From Bryopsis sp. KO-2023 (Eukaryota; Chlorophyta; Ulvophyceae; Bryopsidales; Bryopsidaceae): DNA of 64,000 bases. The number at the start of each line of letters is the position of its first letter. Position 1 is the stretch's first letter. Shown in pieces: positions 1-11,090 of this stretch. Location: NCBI GenBank assembly GCA_030272585.1, contig BSYQ01000002.1:8184001-8248000 (forward strand), given 5' to 3'. Position numbers and translations under genes: made by a program. Under the pieces are notes generated by a model. That model was not told the DNA's origin. It made no database searches and saw only the letters and a list, made by a program, of their open reading frames with translations.

Positions 1-977
1 TCGAGGTCACGCCCTACATCAAACTTCAGAAGGCATGAATCTTCATCGATAAGACCACAAACCATCACTTGTCTTGAGTCTTTCGAAAAGTATGCAAATT
101 TGCTTTCGTTTAGAGCCACAAGGGACCATTTGCTCTCAATCTGGACAGCTCGCACACACTCCAAGGTGTTCTGAGCCCACATCCGGACGGTACCATCCGA
201 AGAGCCACTAATGATCATGCTGTCATTGGCATCAATGTTCATGACAAATTCGGGGTGCCCCTTTACCGTTGCCACGCGGGCGTAGGACGCTAAGCTCCAC
301 ACTTCAAGATGTCCGTCATTCGATCCATATGTTAAGAAACCAGAATCCTCGGCGAAAACTGCACACCTGATAGTTTTTCTCGGAGCAGGATAAAATCCAT
401 CATGCAAAACTCTTTCTCGATTCCAATCGATCTTGCCCCACAACTCCAAATGACCAAATTCACCACCAATGACCACGTGATTTCCAGCATCCACGATCAC
501 AGTAACCTTGAAACCAACGTCCAGAGACGCGATTTTCTTGAAGTCAGGTATTTCTAAGACCACCACGGTTTGGTTGCTATGTTCGTACACAAAAATCATC
601 AAACCACCAGCATCGATCAAACCCAAACACGGATTCCAAATATCGCGGCCGTCTCTACTGAAGACCTCTCCGTTTTCAGCGTTTACTAAGATAATCTTTC
701 CAGCTTCCCAAATCGCAAGCATCTCGCCCTGTCTAACACATTGTTCGATCCGAGTCCACTGCTTCCTCGCAAACTCGATACATTTCGGTACAACGGTGCC
801 ACATCGCCAGGCTCTCTCTAGGCGGATTTTTCTGTCGAAAAGGTCTTCCTTGATGACATCGTTCCAAGCCTTGGCAACCAAGGAGCACCTGGCCAGTGTC
901 CTTGGGGAAAACCCTTCGAAAATTCTACCAAGAACTCCACTCGGGAGCTCCCACTCAACACTCACGTAATCGCTCAT
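1..977 (-). CDS. F-box/WD40 repeat protein, 3' end outside window
   Basis: The minus strand is open from an ATG at 977 to the window edge, about 325 codons without an intron. The first residues (MSDYVSVEWELPSGVLGRIF) match the F-box start shared with the genes at 7998 and 30385, followed by the usual LARCSLVAKAWNDVI core. WD40-type blades follow, with endings such as GHLEVWS and SGSSDGTVRMW. F-box/WD40 proteins normally act as substrate receptors of SCF ubiquitin ligases; that role is inferred from family. The C-terminal blades lie beyond position 1. Start chosen because it aligns with the ATG of two paralogues. The gene is intronless, like its paralogues and unlike other genes here. Confidence 0.85.
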   Translation of the reverse strand, partial: MSDYVSVEWELPSGVLGRIFEGFSPRTLARCSLVAKAWNDVIKEDLFDRKIRLERAWRCGTVVPKCIEFARKQWTRIEQCVRQGEMLAIWEAGKIILVNAENGEVFSRDGRDIWNPCLGLIDAGGLMIFVYEHSNQTVVVLEIPDFKKIASLDVGFKVTVIVDAGNHVVIGGEFGHLELWGKIDWNRERVLHDGFYPAPRKTIRCAVFAEDSGFLTYGSNDGHLEVWSLASYARVATVKGHPEFVMNIDANDSMIISGSSDGTVRMWAQNTLECVRAVQIESKWSLVALNESKFAYFSKDSRQVMVCGLIDEDSCLLKFDVGRDL

Positions 978-2224
978 TTTTGCAAACCAATCACCCTGAA
1001 AACAGAACCAGCCAGGTCGACCCGTTGTCCCCACACTTTTTTCCAACCAGGCTTCTTGATTGCGGGTTTTTCTGGCGGAAAAATCGGTTGGACACACCTT
1101 CTGCAAACGGTAGCACCAAAAACGCAGCCTTGAAGAACGTTCTTGGGAAGAAAAAGAAGCGGGTTCCCAGAGGAGGGCTTTCCAGGTTAAAGAAAGCGAA
1201 ACGACCGCCTAAGTGATGGCGATACCCCCCCAAAAAATACCTCTGGTTCTGCAAAAAGAGTGACATGTAGTACAAGATGTAACGGCGTGAAAAGATTTCT
1301 TCGAAAAAATAGCAATCTTGGCTGATATGCGGTTCTTTTTTTTACTTTATACCTGCATTTGAATCGCACATGCATGCATGCATCCATATGAAACTTTGGG
1401 GAAGAGATATTGAGAGTACTTGTTGTCATTCAGCCCGAATATCAAAGATTCTGAGGAAATGTTTAAGCCTTCCACAGTGGAGAGAGCTGAAACAAAAGCA
1501 CAACCAATTTTCAGGTCTAGTTTCAAGTATGATTGTTTTTGCTTTTGCCGGCAATATTGCCTGAGAATTCAAAAACCAAAGGTAGTGCAGAACCTGTTAT
1601 CAATCATCAGCGAAAAAAATAAGAAACAGGGATACAGGGAGAGACAAGCCCGGTAAAACAGCTAGGGCGATCACAACATTGCTATTTTCCCCAACTCCAA
1701 CAGGGTGACTATGGAAAAACGTCAGGGTAGGCTCGTATCAACCAAACAATGTAATCATTCAAAAACACTACTTTTGGTCGAGGCAACAAAAAAAAATATC
1801 TTGTTTTTATCATGACCCCAACAAAAAAGCTCCATCTTGGGGACCCTGTGGATCATCTGTGGACGGGTCCATGCAGAACAGGTACAAAAAAAGCTGGTAC
1901 AAAAATGGGATAGCTACCCTATGGGTTTTTTTTCTTTGTTCCAACGAACAAAGCTAAAATCTGCAACAAAACTCAAAGTGGTCCCCCTTCTAGAAGATCT
2001 CATGCGACCACGGGACGCCGCCTTCTTTCACGCAAAAGAAAGAGTAGAAATTGCAGTCAAAAGCCACGTAGCAATCGCGGCACCAATCCTCCCCTGCGAA
2101 AGTCGATGGTTTTTTCACGTTCAATGCTTTTCAGCCCTCACATTTGGAGGACAGCGACTCCATCTGGATTTGACCAGCGCCCTGTGGGGCATCTTTTTTA
2201 ACTTCTTGGAGCGCCAGCCTGTGG
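978..2224. other. No recognisable gene
   Basis: Upstream flank of the F-box/WD40 gene plus AT-rich sequence. Short open frames exist on both strands but show no domain, no codon bias and no splice pattern that I can support. A GCATGCATGCATGCAT run lies at about 1368-1385. Confidence 0.5.
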
Positions 2225-2329
2225 TTGATATCGTGCACTCACAGTCATCTCTGGACCGTTCCAAAACCTGCCAAACAAGTAGATTCTTCGCCTGGGATCC
2301 TGTTCTTATTGCCACCCAAATTCACCACC

Positions 2330-2800
2330 ACCAAGCTTGTCTTTTGTTCGTCGCAACTCAAAAAATTGAGCGGTCCCTCAGCTTGTCTGTCACAGCTGAA
2401 TCCTGTGCTCAGCTCTAGTGCATTGTCCCCCCACCAAGGCAGGCGGCCAGTGATCGCTGCTCGGTTTCCCGCCTGGCGCTTTGCTCAGCACTTCATCAAT
2501 CCCACCACCGACCCCTCAGAGAAGGCGCCAGAACAGACCCACCCCTTGAAAAGGATGCACCATCAACGCTTACACAAGACCAAGGACAAACAATTTCGAT
2601 CCACCCTCAACAATCCCCGCTTGGGTGATAAGCAGGCGCTACCCTGCTCGACACTCCGTAATATGGACTCAGGTTACGTCGTTTTCAGACATTGGGGCGG
2701 AGTTCAAGCACACGCAACAAAACCAAATGTCAGTTCTGTAAGACTCCAGCACACTCTGATTGGTGGAAGACGAAGTGCACAGAGTGGAGCGATGACACCA
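2330..2800 (+). repeat. Dispersed repeat family C, copy 1
   Basis: About 470 bp closely resembling stretches at 5735-6150, 27850-28380 (inverted), 33500-33680 and, in part, 52870-53055. Shared landmarks are GAGCGGTCCCTC, GGCCAGTGATCGCTGCT and CAGAACAGACCCACCC. Three other copies carry a tRNA-Leu-like head on one side; this copy has none. No coding capacity is conserved between copies, so this is probably a non-autonomous element; its class is unknown. Confidence 0.75.
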
Positions 2801-3692
2801 GCACCCCTATGGTCCCAAAACTTTCTATGTTCAACAGCTGGCTTCCTTATCATTCATGATGACTTTACGGAATTTTAACCCCCCTAAACCTGGTCAAGAC
2901 TCAATATGCTTGCTCCTGAGTTGGGGTGCATTCTTGTATGTCCCACTTGTGCAGCTTTGCTTGTGGTTGATTTCAGCTGCTTGGTTGGATTCTCTATTGG
3001 TTGTTTGCCTCTCTTTGCGTCAAATGTAGGATCCACCAGCTTGGTTTCTTTTCATACCCTCTGCCAGGGAGCAGATTTATTTATTAACTGGCAACAGACA
3101 GCCAAATATTTTTTCCAGTTCAATGATGGGTGGGTTTTGAATCTTCTGCAGGTTGAACAGTTTGTCTCTCTTCCTTCATGTGAATTGAATGTGAAATTTT
3201 AAATCCAACGTTCCTTTTCGGTGGAAGACGGTTAAAAAGAACCCCCAATAAAAAGGTAGAGGGGTTTCCCACCAGAACCCCTTGCAGCAAAATATATTGT
3301 TCTCCAAGAAATAGAGTGAAAATAACCAGGGGCTATAGCCAGCATGGCTCAGCTCAGATGGAGTTCCTAATAAAAAAAAACAGCACATGACTCGAGAATC
3401 TTCTTGAGAGATAGAAGCATCAAGAGATTTTTTCCACAGAGTTTTCTTACCAAGACAAACCCCAGCTCAAGCTGAACCACATTGGCTCTGGACTTTCTTG
3501 GGGATGGTCTGGAATTTTTTTTAAGTTATACAGTGAGGATTACCAATCAGTCGAAACAGGGCTCGTTTCTAGGTGGAAAAATTCAAAAAATGTTATATAT
3601 ATAGCCTGGAGCTCCTGAAGGAAGTATAGGGGGTATTGGTAATTGGGAGATTCAGGGAGCTTGAGGGATGGGTGGGTGAAAAAAACAGGAAA
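2801..3692. other. No recognisable gene
   Basis: Low-complexity intergenic DNA. The 98-residue frame at 2906-3202 has no recognisable motif. Nothing else supportable. Confidence 0.5.
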
Positions 3693-3890
3693 GGATAGAG
3701 AGTGATAGTACCATCTGGTGCAACTGGAGGAATGATTGCAAAAGATCTCTTTCGCCATGGATAGAGAGTGACAGTACCATCTGGTGCAACTGGAGGAATG
3801 ATTGCAAAAGATCTCTTTCGCCATGGATAGAGAGTGACAGTACCATCCGTTGCAACTGGAGGAATTATTGGAAAGGATCTCTTTTGCCTT
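3693..3890. repeat. Tandem repeat, 3 x 66 bp
   Basis: Three head-to-tail 66-bp units starting at 3693, 3759 and 3825. The first two differ at about one base; the third is more diverged. The unit begins GGATAGAGAGTGA and ends near TTTCGCCAT. The period is a multiple of three, so all minus frames stay open, but there is no sign of a real protein. Confidence 0.9.
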
Positions 3891-4551
3891 CTTTCAACTC
3901 TCTTCCATATTTGCAGTAGTGATGGAAAAGAGATTGGACTTCCTGTCGTCATGGAGTCGAGAGTAAACCATTTGTGCGCCAGGGCGGGGGGAATCAAATC
4001 CCCAGGACCCCTCGACGTAACCAACTCGACACTCAATCTCAATTTATCACCAAAAAAGGTACAAGACCTCCTTGCGACGCATCAGTCGGGAGCTGGAGTT
4101 GGCATGTCTAATGGCGGCGCAACGGTAACTTTTCGGAAAGTGAGAGGGGGAGGTTGTTGTGGATACAATCTGGCACTGTAATCAAAGAAGTTTCATCAAA
4201 AAAGACGTCTCTCACAGTTCGATAACGCAGATTGCATATCTGCACCTAACAGGGATAAAAGCCCCACAGTACTCAAAAATAAAATTAACAAAAATAGAAC
4301 TGCTCAAAATCGTCGGCCCGCTGTCTGAGCACTTCCAGAAACTATCGATTGACGCTTGGTGCAAAGGTCGAGCCCGTCGTTTTTTCAGGTTATACCTGCA
4401 TCATCCGTAATCGGGGAAGACGGTCAGCAATTCCTCGAATCGATCCAAGCCATACAGTCGGCGCACAACACAACACTGGAACTACAGCCTCGACAAGGAG
4501 GGTTCAGTTACGACCACCACTGAGTAAACTCACGTTTTCCTGTCGCTCATC
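3891..4551. other. No recognisable gene
   Basis: Stretch downstream of the Apple/PAN-type gene. Open frames are short and lack motifs. Confidence 0.45.
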
Positions 4552-4863
4552 TCACTGCCATGCCTCCACCTCCTCCTTGGAGTTGAACTTGTGCACCTTA
4601 CCGCACCACCAACCCCACTTGCCCTGGTGCTTCCAGTCCCGGATCTTGTTGATGTCCGCCAGCCAGCACTCGCGGGTCATGGGGTTGTACGACCAGCGGT
4701 TGCACACTGCAAAACAAAAAACCGTCAGCGTGCCTAGAAAAGAGAGCGCCTCAGGAACACGAGAAGAGGAAACGCTGAGATCGACTTACCCTGCCCACGG
4801 TCCGTCTCGCTGCTTCTGCACGCCTCGCAGCAGGCGCCGTAACTCCCGACGCCCGACACATCC
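4552..4863 (-). CDS. Apple/PAN-type protein, last two exons
   Basis: Two phase-compatible GC-rich exons: 4790-4863 (acceptor TCTTTTGCAG, donor GTAAGT) and 4552-4706 (acceptor GTTTTGCAG, stop TGA at 4554-4552). The joined reading contains SYGACCEACRSS and then RWSYNPMTRECWLADI, a Cys-rich arrangement with the x-YNPxTxxCWL pattern typical of Apple/PAN modules, which bind proteins or carbohydrates outside the cell. Codon use is much more GC-rich than the surroundings. Upstream exons, presumably with a signal peptide, should lie between 4870 and about 5300, but I could not place them. Splice sites and phase are seen; the domain name is inferred from pattern. Confidence 0.6.
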
Positions 4864-5508
4864 CTGCAAAAGACGGAGGTTTGACGGCTCCATGCGTGAG
4901 CGAACAGGGTACAGAACAGCGAAAAGCGTACGCCACCTCAAGAAATCAAAGGGGCATTTTGCAACATACGGGTTCTTGTCGAGAGCAAGAAAGTAGAAGA
5001 AGCCATAGTGACTTGTGTGAGGCAGTTCACGGGATCAAGGCCTCAAGCGCGGTACTTGTAGGAACACAAAGCCGCGAACACTACAGCCTGTGAGCTGAGT
5101 CAAGCCCCTCGTGTTGCACTCGATTTGCTGTGCGGCGGCGGTCTAGGTGAATGCAAGACAGGGGCCCAGCACTTTGCTTCACTGAAGCGGTTCTCGTTGC
5201 TTGGCTTGCTCACACTGAAATGAGTAGACGGAACATCAAGTCGATCCTCGCATTTGAGGCAAAGGGTGATTCGACGCCGCAAGCGTATGTGGAAGATTCA
5301 GACGCAAAAGAAAAAGATTCTGATCAAGTCATTGAATCCAAAATTTTCTTTGTGTTCAGGTCTTCAAACTACTGATCATATTTCAGCAGAGTTCACATCT
5401 TCTGCAAGGGTAGGAGAGGAAACAGAGGGGAAAACAAAAGACAGAGAAAAGATTGAATTTGTTTTGGGTTTTTTCCCCTCTTATCACCAATGGATGTGAA
5501 ATATCTCT
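4864..5508. other. Probable 5' exons or introns of the Apple/PAN-type gene, unresolved
   Basis: The minus strand should hold the first exons of the gene ending at 4552, but no single exon chain is supported. One candidate piece around 4930-5020 has an open minus frame without a convincing splice border. Confidence 0.3.
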
Positions 5509-5593
5509 TGCACAAGGTGGGATTCGAACCCACGCGGAGACCAGCTCCATCAGGTCTGAAGTCTGACGCCTTGGACCACTCGGCCACTTTTGC
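5509..5593 (-). tRNA. tRNA-Leu-like gene with TCA anticodon
   Basis: Read on the minus strand this is a class II (long variable arm) tRNA of 85 nt: acceptor GCAAAAG/CTTGTGC, D-arm GCCGAGTGGTCCAAGGC, variable arm GGAG/CTCC stem, and a perfect T-arm GTGGG-TTCGAAT-CCCAC. The body is tRNA-Leu and closely matches the locus at 28497, which has anticodon TAA. Here the loop reads CTTCAGA, giving TCA, which pairs with UGA. Defects: A4-G69 mismatch in the acceptor and A31-C39 at the base of the anticodon loop. It is therefore either an opal-suppressor-type tRNA or a decaying tRNA-Leu. It heads a copy of repeat family C, which favours a repeat-associated relic. Confidence 0.65.
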
Positions 5594-5734
5594 CCACGAA
5601 CATTGACAAACAATTTATGTTTTGATTGTGAGCATACATGGACTACAATGGAAAAGGAGGCGCAGCAAGATTTGTGGAAAAAGTGATAGAACAACAACAA
5701 CAAAAAACGAGCGGTCTCTATGTGGTATCTGTCG

Positions 5735-6150
5735 ATGGTGAACCCTGTACTCAGCTCCGGTGCATTGTCCTCCCACCGAGGCAGGCGGCTAGTGATCGCT
5801 GCTCGGTTTCCAGCTTGGCGCATTGCCTAGCAAAGCATCCATTCCACCACCGACTCCTCAGAGAAGGTGCCAGAGCAGACCCACCCCTTGGAAGGGATGC
5901 ACCATCAACGCTTTGCACAAGACCAAGGACAAACAGCTTCGATTCACGCTCAACAGTCCCCGCTTGGGTGAAAAACAGGCGCTACCCTGCTCGACACTCT
6001 ATTGCTGGGAATTAGGGCAGGCTTTGGGGCGGAGTTCAAGCGCACGCAACAAAACCAAATGTCAGTTCTGCTGTCCTCCAACACACTTGCGTGCTGGGGG
6101 ACGAGGTGCACAGAGTGGAAGGTTGTTCCAATATAAAAATCACCAGGATC
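5735..6150 (+). repeat. Dispersed repeat family C, copy 2
   Basis: Same family as 2330-2800, here following the tRNA-Leu-like locus at 5509-5593. The tRNA 5' end faces the repeat body, the same arrangement as the inverted copy at 27850-28602. Confidence 0.75.
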
Positions 6151-6382
6151 CCTGTGGTCAAGGGACTGGGGGCGCATCGTTGAGAGGGAAGCACATGCGC
6201 CATTGCAGCTCTGCATGAATTCCATTCCATAAAGAGAATAGGAGATGAAAACCTGAAAATGAGGTGTCGATCAGGGTAGGGCCTGCTCTGTAGCTGATCG
6301 AAGGTGTCTTTGCTCCTCTGGGACCCTTTTCAATGCTGGAGGATCCAAAATAAAGAGCTAAAAAACTATGGCATTTTTGAGT

Positions 6383-6455
6383 GTCCACGTGGCCCAATGG
6401 AGAAGGCGTTTGCCTTTGGAGCAAAAGATTGCAAGTTCGAGTCTTGCCGTGGATG
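6383..6455 (+). tRNA. tRNA-Gln (TTG)
   Basis: A 73-nt cloverleaf folds by eye with few defects: acceptor GTCCACG/CGTGGAT (one G-T pair), D-stem GCC/GGC, anticodon stem TTTGC/GCAAA perfect, loop CTTTGGA giving TTG, T-stem GCAAG/CTTGC perfect with loop TTCGAGT. No intron. Both internal promoter boxes are present. This is the most intact tRNA gene in the window. Confidence 0.85.
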
Positions 6456-6617
6456 GCACTTATGTCAACTTATCTTCAACGAAAAGAAGTTTTGGATTTC
6501 ACCTGACTGTGAAAAAGCTGGACAGGTGTGCATCGGCAAGTTATGGGACTCAGTAGCTAGCTTGTATTCTGCTCGATCAACTGTGATGTTCAGCTTGGGC
6601 TTTCATGGCGCCGCGAT

Positions 6618-7081
6618 CAAAGATAGGACTTGGGCCAAAATTCTGGTCCGGCTCCGGTCCGGTCTAGTTACGGTCGGGTTACGGTCACCGTACTACGGTC
6701 GTAACTCGGTACCGTTTACGGTTACGGTTATATGATGTTTTTACGGTACGGAACAGGTACGGTATAGCTACGGCAGCCCCTAAATCATTTTGAAGTAATG
6801 TGGTTCAGTGCTAAAGTATTAGGTTGTAGTTTGTAGGGTCGCGGGTTCGAATCCCATTGGATTTTGTTGGGTTTTGGGGACCCTGCGGGGGTGACTTTCT
6901 ACGATTTACGGCCGGTACGGTGCGGTACGGAGCTACGGTTACGGCCGTAAAAGTACGATTTTCAGACGAAAATTGTACTACGGTTACGGTTAGGTTACGG
7001 CGTTACGGTACGGTTTACGGTAACGTAACCGTGATAGGACTTTACCGTAAACCGTACCGTAACCGTAAAGTCCTATCACTG
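6618..7081. mobile_element. hAT-type MITE, 464 bp, intact ends
   Basis: An 8-bp direct repeat GCCGCGAT flanks the element exactly (6610-6617 and 7082-7089). Inside it, terminal inverted repeats CAAAGATAGGACTT and CAGTGATAGGACTT agree at 12 of 14 positions. An 8-bp duplication with CA-starting ends is diagnostic of hAT transposons. The interior has no transposase and is filled with GTTACGG/CGTAACC-type repeats in both orientations. The right end carries an extra inverted copy of the terminus (7031-7079), forming a long hairpin. A tRNA-like B-box lies at about 6841-6860. Movement would need a transposase from elsewhere. Confidence 0.88.
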
Positions 7082-7244
7082 GCCGCGATTGGCATGTAAT
7101 CAAGAAATCAGTACCTCCGGAAAGCCTGAATTGCCAGTGAACTCCCCCCCCAAACAGAACGAAACATTCGTGTCTTTAAAGAAACTTGTCTACGTTTTAG
7201 AACTGAAAATATGCAAGTCTGTGTGCTTGCGCCCTATTCTACAC

Positions 7245-9120
7245 TTGGAGTTTAGGTATAACCGTCTGACGCACAATGCCACAGATGGAACCAGCCGATT
7301 TCAACCAGCTATTTTTGTCCTAAACCTTTTCGAGGTTCTTACCAACTTACATAGTCACCCCCTGTCCACGATTGCCATTACTGCGACAGTTGAAGAGCAC
7401 ATCCACATTGATTTTCTTTTTATCTCGCTGAAGAAAACAGAGAGGGGTTGCCGCAGTCCCCACAGTTTGGTAAAAAGTAGATACAGGCTACACTGGAACA
7501 TTTCGAAGGCTGTTTTCGTGGGGAAAAGTTTCAAAAAAAAACTGGATCGCCAGGAACCTGTTTCACCATGACATGTAACTGCAGAGCGTTTCACCGAAAC
7601 GTGTAGTGATCGAATCGAAAATGTACTCCTGATTGTTCGAATGAAAATTTTATGACGTCATGTGACATCTTGTCTTAGTGAGGAAAAGATGTTCCCTTTT
7701 TTCTCATAGGTGAATTCGAAAGAGGTTTTCTATATTCGAGGGTCTTGTTTTTTCTGTATCCTTCCGGATCGTGGAAAAAAGAGAACGGTGAGGCCCACAA
7801 TTTTCTTTTTTTTCCGACTGTTTGTGTCTTCTCAAATCATAGAGACTTGAAATATATAAAAAAAATTAATTGCACACGCTATATCTGGTTGGTGGATAAG
7901 AAGCTAAGAGAAATTCAAAACAACGGTTCTCTTTAGAGTTGCACCTCACAATCAATGGATACATTTTAGAACAAAATTGTCTCCAACAAGATAATGCTCA
8001 TAACCCCTGAGAAAAATCCAACTCCCAAATCTCCCCATCACTACGAACGGCCACCAACTTTTCATCGTCGACCGATAACACAGTCACCCAATTGTTCCCC
8101 CAAATAAGATTCTGATATATATCCAGATTTTGTGAACAATCAAAACTCCTCACACACTCCCCCTTCGTTGTATCCCATATTTTTATCGTTTTATCGAATG
8201 ATCCCGTGAACATCCGACCTTGTGCAACAAAGACAGAGGTCACACCATCTGTATGACCTCGAAAGGCTTGTACATGATTACCGCTCTCAAGTTTCCACGA
8301 GCGAATATTACCATCCCACGCACCACAAAAAATGAGTCCATCGGACACATCCATGGATATTGCTCCTCTTTTCTGTCCACCAATCACTCTAAGACAGGCA
8401 TTATCAACCACGTTCCATACTCGAATAGTCTCATCATCCGACCCACTGATCAAGAGATTGCCTTGTTGGGGCAGAATGCATCTCACAGAATCTTCGTGAC
8501 CTCGAAGGGATTGAACCAGCTCCCACACCCCTTTTCTCCAAATTTGAAGAACACCATCGATACTCCCAACGGCCACGTTGTCCCCAAGATCCGCGACAGA
8601 TACGATACTGGAATCAAAAATTCTGATGCAAAAAAGCTTTTTCCACGTGGATATATCCCATCCATACAGATCACCAAACGTACCTCCGGTCAGAAGAATC
8701 CCATCCATGAAAGATAGAATGAACACCGATCGGATCTCCTCTCCTCGCGAGTCGCAATCATAAACAAATTCTTTTCGATGGAAGTCAAACACCTTGAACC
8801 TTTTGTCACCACCCAAGGCAATCAAATTTTCCATTCTGGCACAACAAAATGGACGAAAATCATTTTCGTCGTTGTGAATGATGGGCTCTAATGGTTCATG
8901 CAACCATGCACGCTCCAAGCCGATTTTTCTTTTTAGGGACGATTCCCCATTCGTCACTTCTCGCCAAGATGTGGCCACACCAGAGCATCTGGCAAGCGAT
9001 ACACCAGGAATCCTTCCAAGAATATCGACCAGGATATCTGTGGGCAAGTCCCACTCGACGGGAATACAGTCGCTCATGCTTGCTCCCCCCTTCAATTCGA
9101 AAAAACGAATCACCAATCAG
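7245..9120 (-). repeat. Segmental duplication, copy 1 (contains F-box/WD40 gene)
   Basis: The stretch downstream of the F-box/WD40 gene and the gene itself match 29368-31480 in the same orientation. Similarity runs through non-coding DNA, for example the CCTAAACCTTTTCGAGGTTC block at about 7321 and 29437, so this is a genomic duplication, not just a gene family. The other copy has about 270 bp extra near 29915-30210. Confidence 0.85.
7998..9077 (-). CDS. F-box/WD40 repeat protein
   Basis: A single uninterrupted frame of 359 residues from ATG at 9077. An upstream TTG codon at 9116 is rejected because the paralogues begin at MSD. The F-box lies at about residues 8-50 (VEWDLPTDILVDIL...LARCSGVATSWREV). 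WD40 blades occupy about residues 90-355, with clear GH...WD signatures, for example SGSDDETIRVWN and TGSFDKTIKIWD. The likely job is substrate recognition in an SCF ubiquitin ligase, inferred from architecture. Nearest relative is 30385-31440, its partner in a segmental duplication. No intron is present. Expression cannot be judged. Confidence 0.88.
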   Translation of the reverse strand: MSDCIPVEWDLPTDILVDILGRIPGVSLARCSGVATSWREVTNGESSLKRKIGLERAWLHEPLEPIIHNDENDFRPFCCARMENLIALGGDKRFKVFDFHRKEFVYDCDSRGEEIRSVFILSFMDGILLTGGTFGDLYGWDISTWKKLFCIRIFDSSIVSVADLGDNVAVGSIDGVLQIWRKGVWELVQSLRGHEDSVRCILPQQGNLLISGSDDETIRVWNVVDNACLRVIGGQKRGAISMDVSDGLIFCGAWDGNIRSWKLESGNHVQAFRGHTDGVTSVFVAQGRMFTGSFDKTIKIWDTTKGECVRSFDCSQNLDIYQNLIWGNNWVTVLSVDDEKLVAVRSDGEIWELDFSQGL

Positions 9121-9139
9121 CCAATCAATCTATAAGTAG

Positions 9140-10140
9140 ATGTTTCTGGAGAAGCCACTCTGCTTTCGTAGAAAACGACGCTCTCTAACGCCAGACTTTT
9201 GTCGCCTTGTCGAATGCGCAAACAAGTTTTTTCAAGCGAAAATAGAGCTGTGGGGACGCCCATCACCAGAAAACATACAAACAGCGAACCCCCCTCCCCC
9301 TTCCAGCCCTGCGTTGCAGAAAACTTACGAGTAACAAGTCCAGAGAGCAGGCGCAAAAGACAGGAAAAAAAAACTTCCCGTCGAACGTCTAAGCGAGTTT
9401 CCCGCAGTTGTGCGACTCGATTGTGTGTCCAGGCCAGTTTCCGCGTGCTGTGGTAATGCGCCAACGATTCTGGAAGCTGATAAGGTGGTGCGGTCACTTT
9501 TTTCTGGAGTCGGTCATAGTGGAAGAGTCGGTTTCTCTCTTTTTTTGGGGGGGTGAATTGACGCCCCAATTTTCGAAGTCTTAGCCTTTGGTGTTGGCTG
9601 AAGGGCGTCGAGACGAAGAACTGGTAGGTAATCGTCTCATTTTCTTCTGCGTTGTCGTGGAGGGACTTGCCAGCTGGCCGAAACTGTGTTGCACTTTGGG
9701 GGCGTGATTTTTGAACGAAAACCTGTTCTAAAGTGTTTGACCTGGCCTTGGGAATGTGAGTCCTCTAAGCATTTCTACTGTGGTGAAAATGCTGGCGGAG
9801 GCAGTTGCTGAGCCCCCATTCTGGAGATGAAGGGGTGCAATGGATTCATTCATGCATCAGGTGAGCAGTTGGCAATGCTGTCGCTTGTCCACATTCCGCA
9901 TTCAATTTCCCCCTTTTCTTTATTAAGACAAGAACCCCCACTTCCAAACTGACCATTGAGCCCTGCTCGAAAGCAGTCCAAGAAGACAAGAATAATAACC
10001 GATGCCTTTGCTGGGTAAGGGCAGTCCTGACCCATTCTGAATATAGCAGAGACCTGGATATGGTTTTCTGGTTAACATTTTTTTTTCTTTGGGGGGGGGG
10101 GCAAAATCCCCCAAGATTCTGAAAAGGCAAAATCAGGTGG
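9140..10140. other. No recognisable gene
   Basis: Upstream flank of the F-box/WD40 gene, weakly similar to 31500-31700 and partly to 15430-15600 and 31990-32200 (shared CGTCGAG and CAGTGAGGGG-type pieces). No domain or splice pattern found. Confidence 0.45.
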
Positions 10141-10144
10141 ACTC

Positions 10145-11090
10145 TCTGATGCTAAACGCAACAACATGATCCCCCATCTGAAAACAAATCAAAGAATAAC
10201 AGGAGGGCTTTCTGGACAGTGTAGTTTTCACCCACCCATCTGCTAAAGTCTAGGAAAGAAAAAAAGAGAAAAGGAAAAAAGGAGTGCTAGTGGATGAGCC
10301 AGATGTCAAGAGCTTAGGTTCATTCTTCTGGATTGGGCTGTGGACAGGGGCCGTCACATCTGATCGGTTTTGCCGTTCTGGATGCCATTATTCAAAACAA
10401 GGTGAGTGAAAAACAGAATTCTGAAAAGGAAAAAAAGAAGCTTCGTTTATACATTGGGAAAGAAAATTGGAGAAATTTCTTGTGAGGGTACCTTTTCTTT
10501 TTTCTTCATTCACAATCCAGTTTTCTGGATATGTGATCCTTGCAAGGGATTTCACTTTTGCATGTTTCAGTTGGCCCCTTGAAAAAAAATAGGGATGACT
10601 AAAAGGACCTTTCAAAACAGAAATGTGCTCAAAATGCACGGATTCCCTGGAGTGTTTTGTGCCTAATGCAGCAGTGGGTTTGAATTAAAAGACACAAATG
10701 GACAATGATATTTTCTTGAATCCCCCCACATGTGTAACTCTTTTCTTTCTTCCCTATGTAGGTTGACATCTAGAAGAATGATTCTGCCAGCTCTCCCCTC
10801 CCGGGGTAAAAAAAGGGAAACAAGAAATAAAAGGAAGTGGCGGTGGTTGAATTTGTGGAGTCCAGAAACACCCAAGAATGTTAAGAAAGGATGGACCACC
10901 ATGCCAGCCCAAATGAAGCTTCAGAAAAATTGAGTTTGGAAGACTCCTCCTGCTGGGCATAGGGTTCAAATGCCAATGGCTGCTTTCCCCTTGTCAGAAA
11001 AAAAATGAGTCGAAAGGAACCTCAGCAGTGGATCAAAAATTGGGTCAGCAGAAGCAGATTTGATTTCTAGAAGAAAAACTTGTGGTTGGC
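10145..11090 (+). repeat. Dispersed repeat family A, copy 1
   Basis: Matches 16130-17440 and, over its distal part, 22150-22510; an inverted end piece lies near 34690-34840. Landmarks: GGGCTGTGGACAGGGG, GGATGGACCACCATGC and CTCCTCCTGCTGGGCA. No conserved open frame; class unknown. Confidence 0.7.

Noticed and set aside
1837..2418. 193-residue plus frame
   Set aside because: Starts with a TTG codon, no motif, overlaps repeat C; chance frame.
2225..2878. 217-residue frame across repeat C
   Set aside because: Frame is not conserved in other copies of repeat C.
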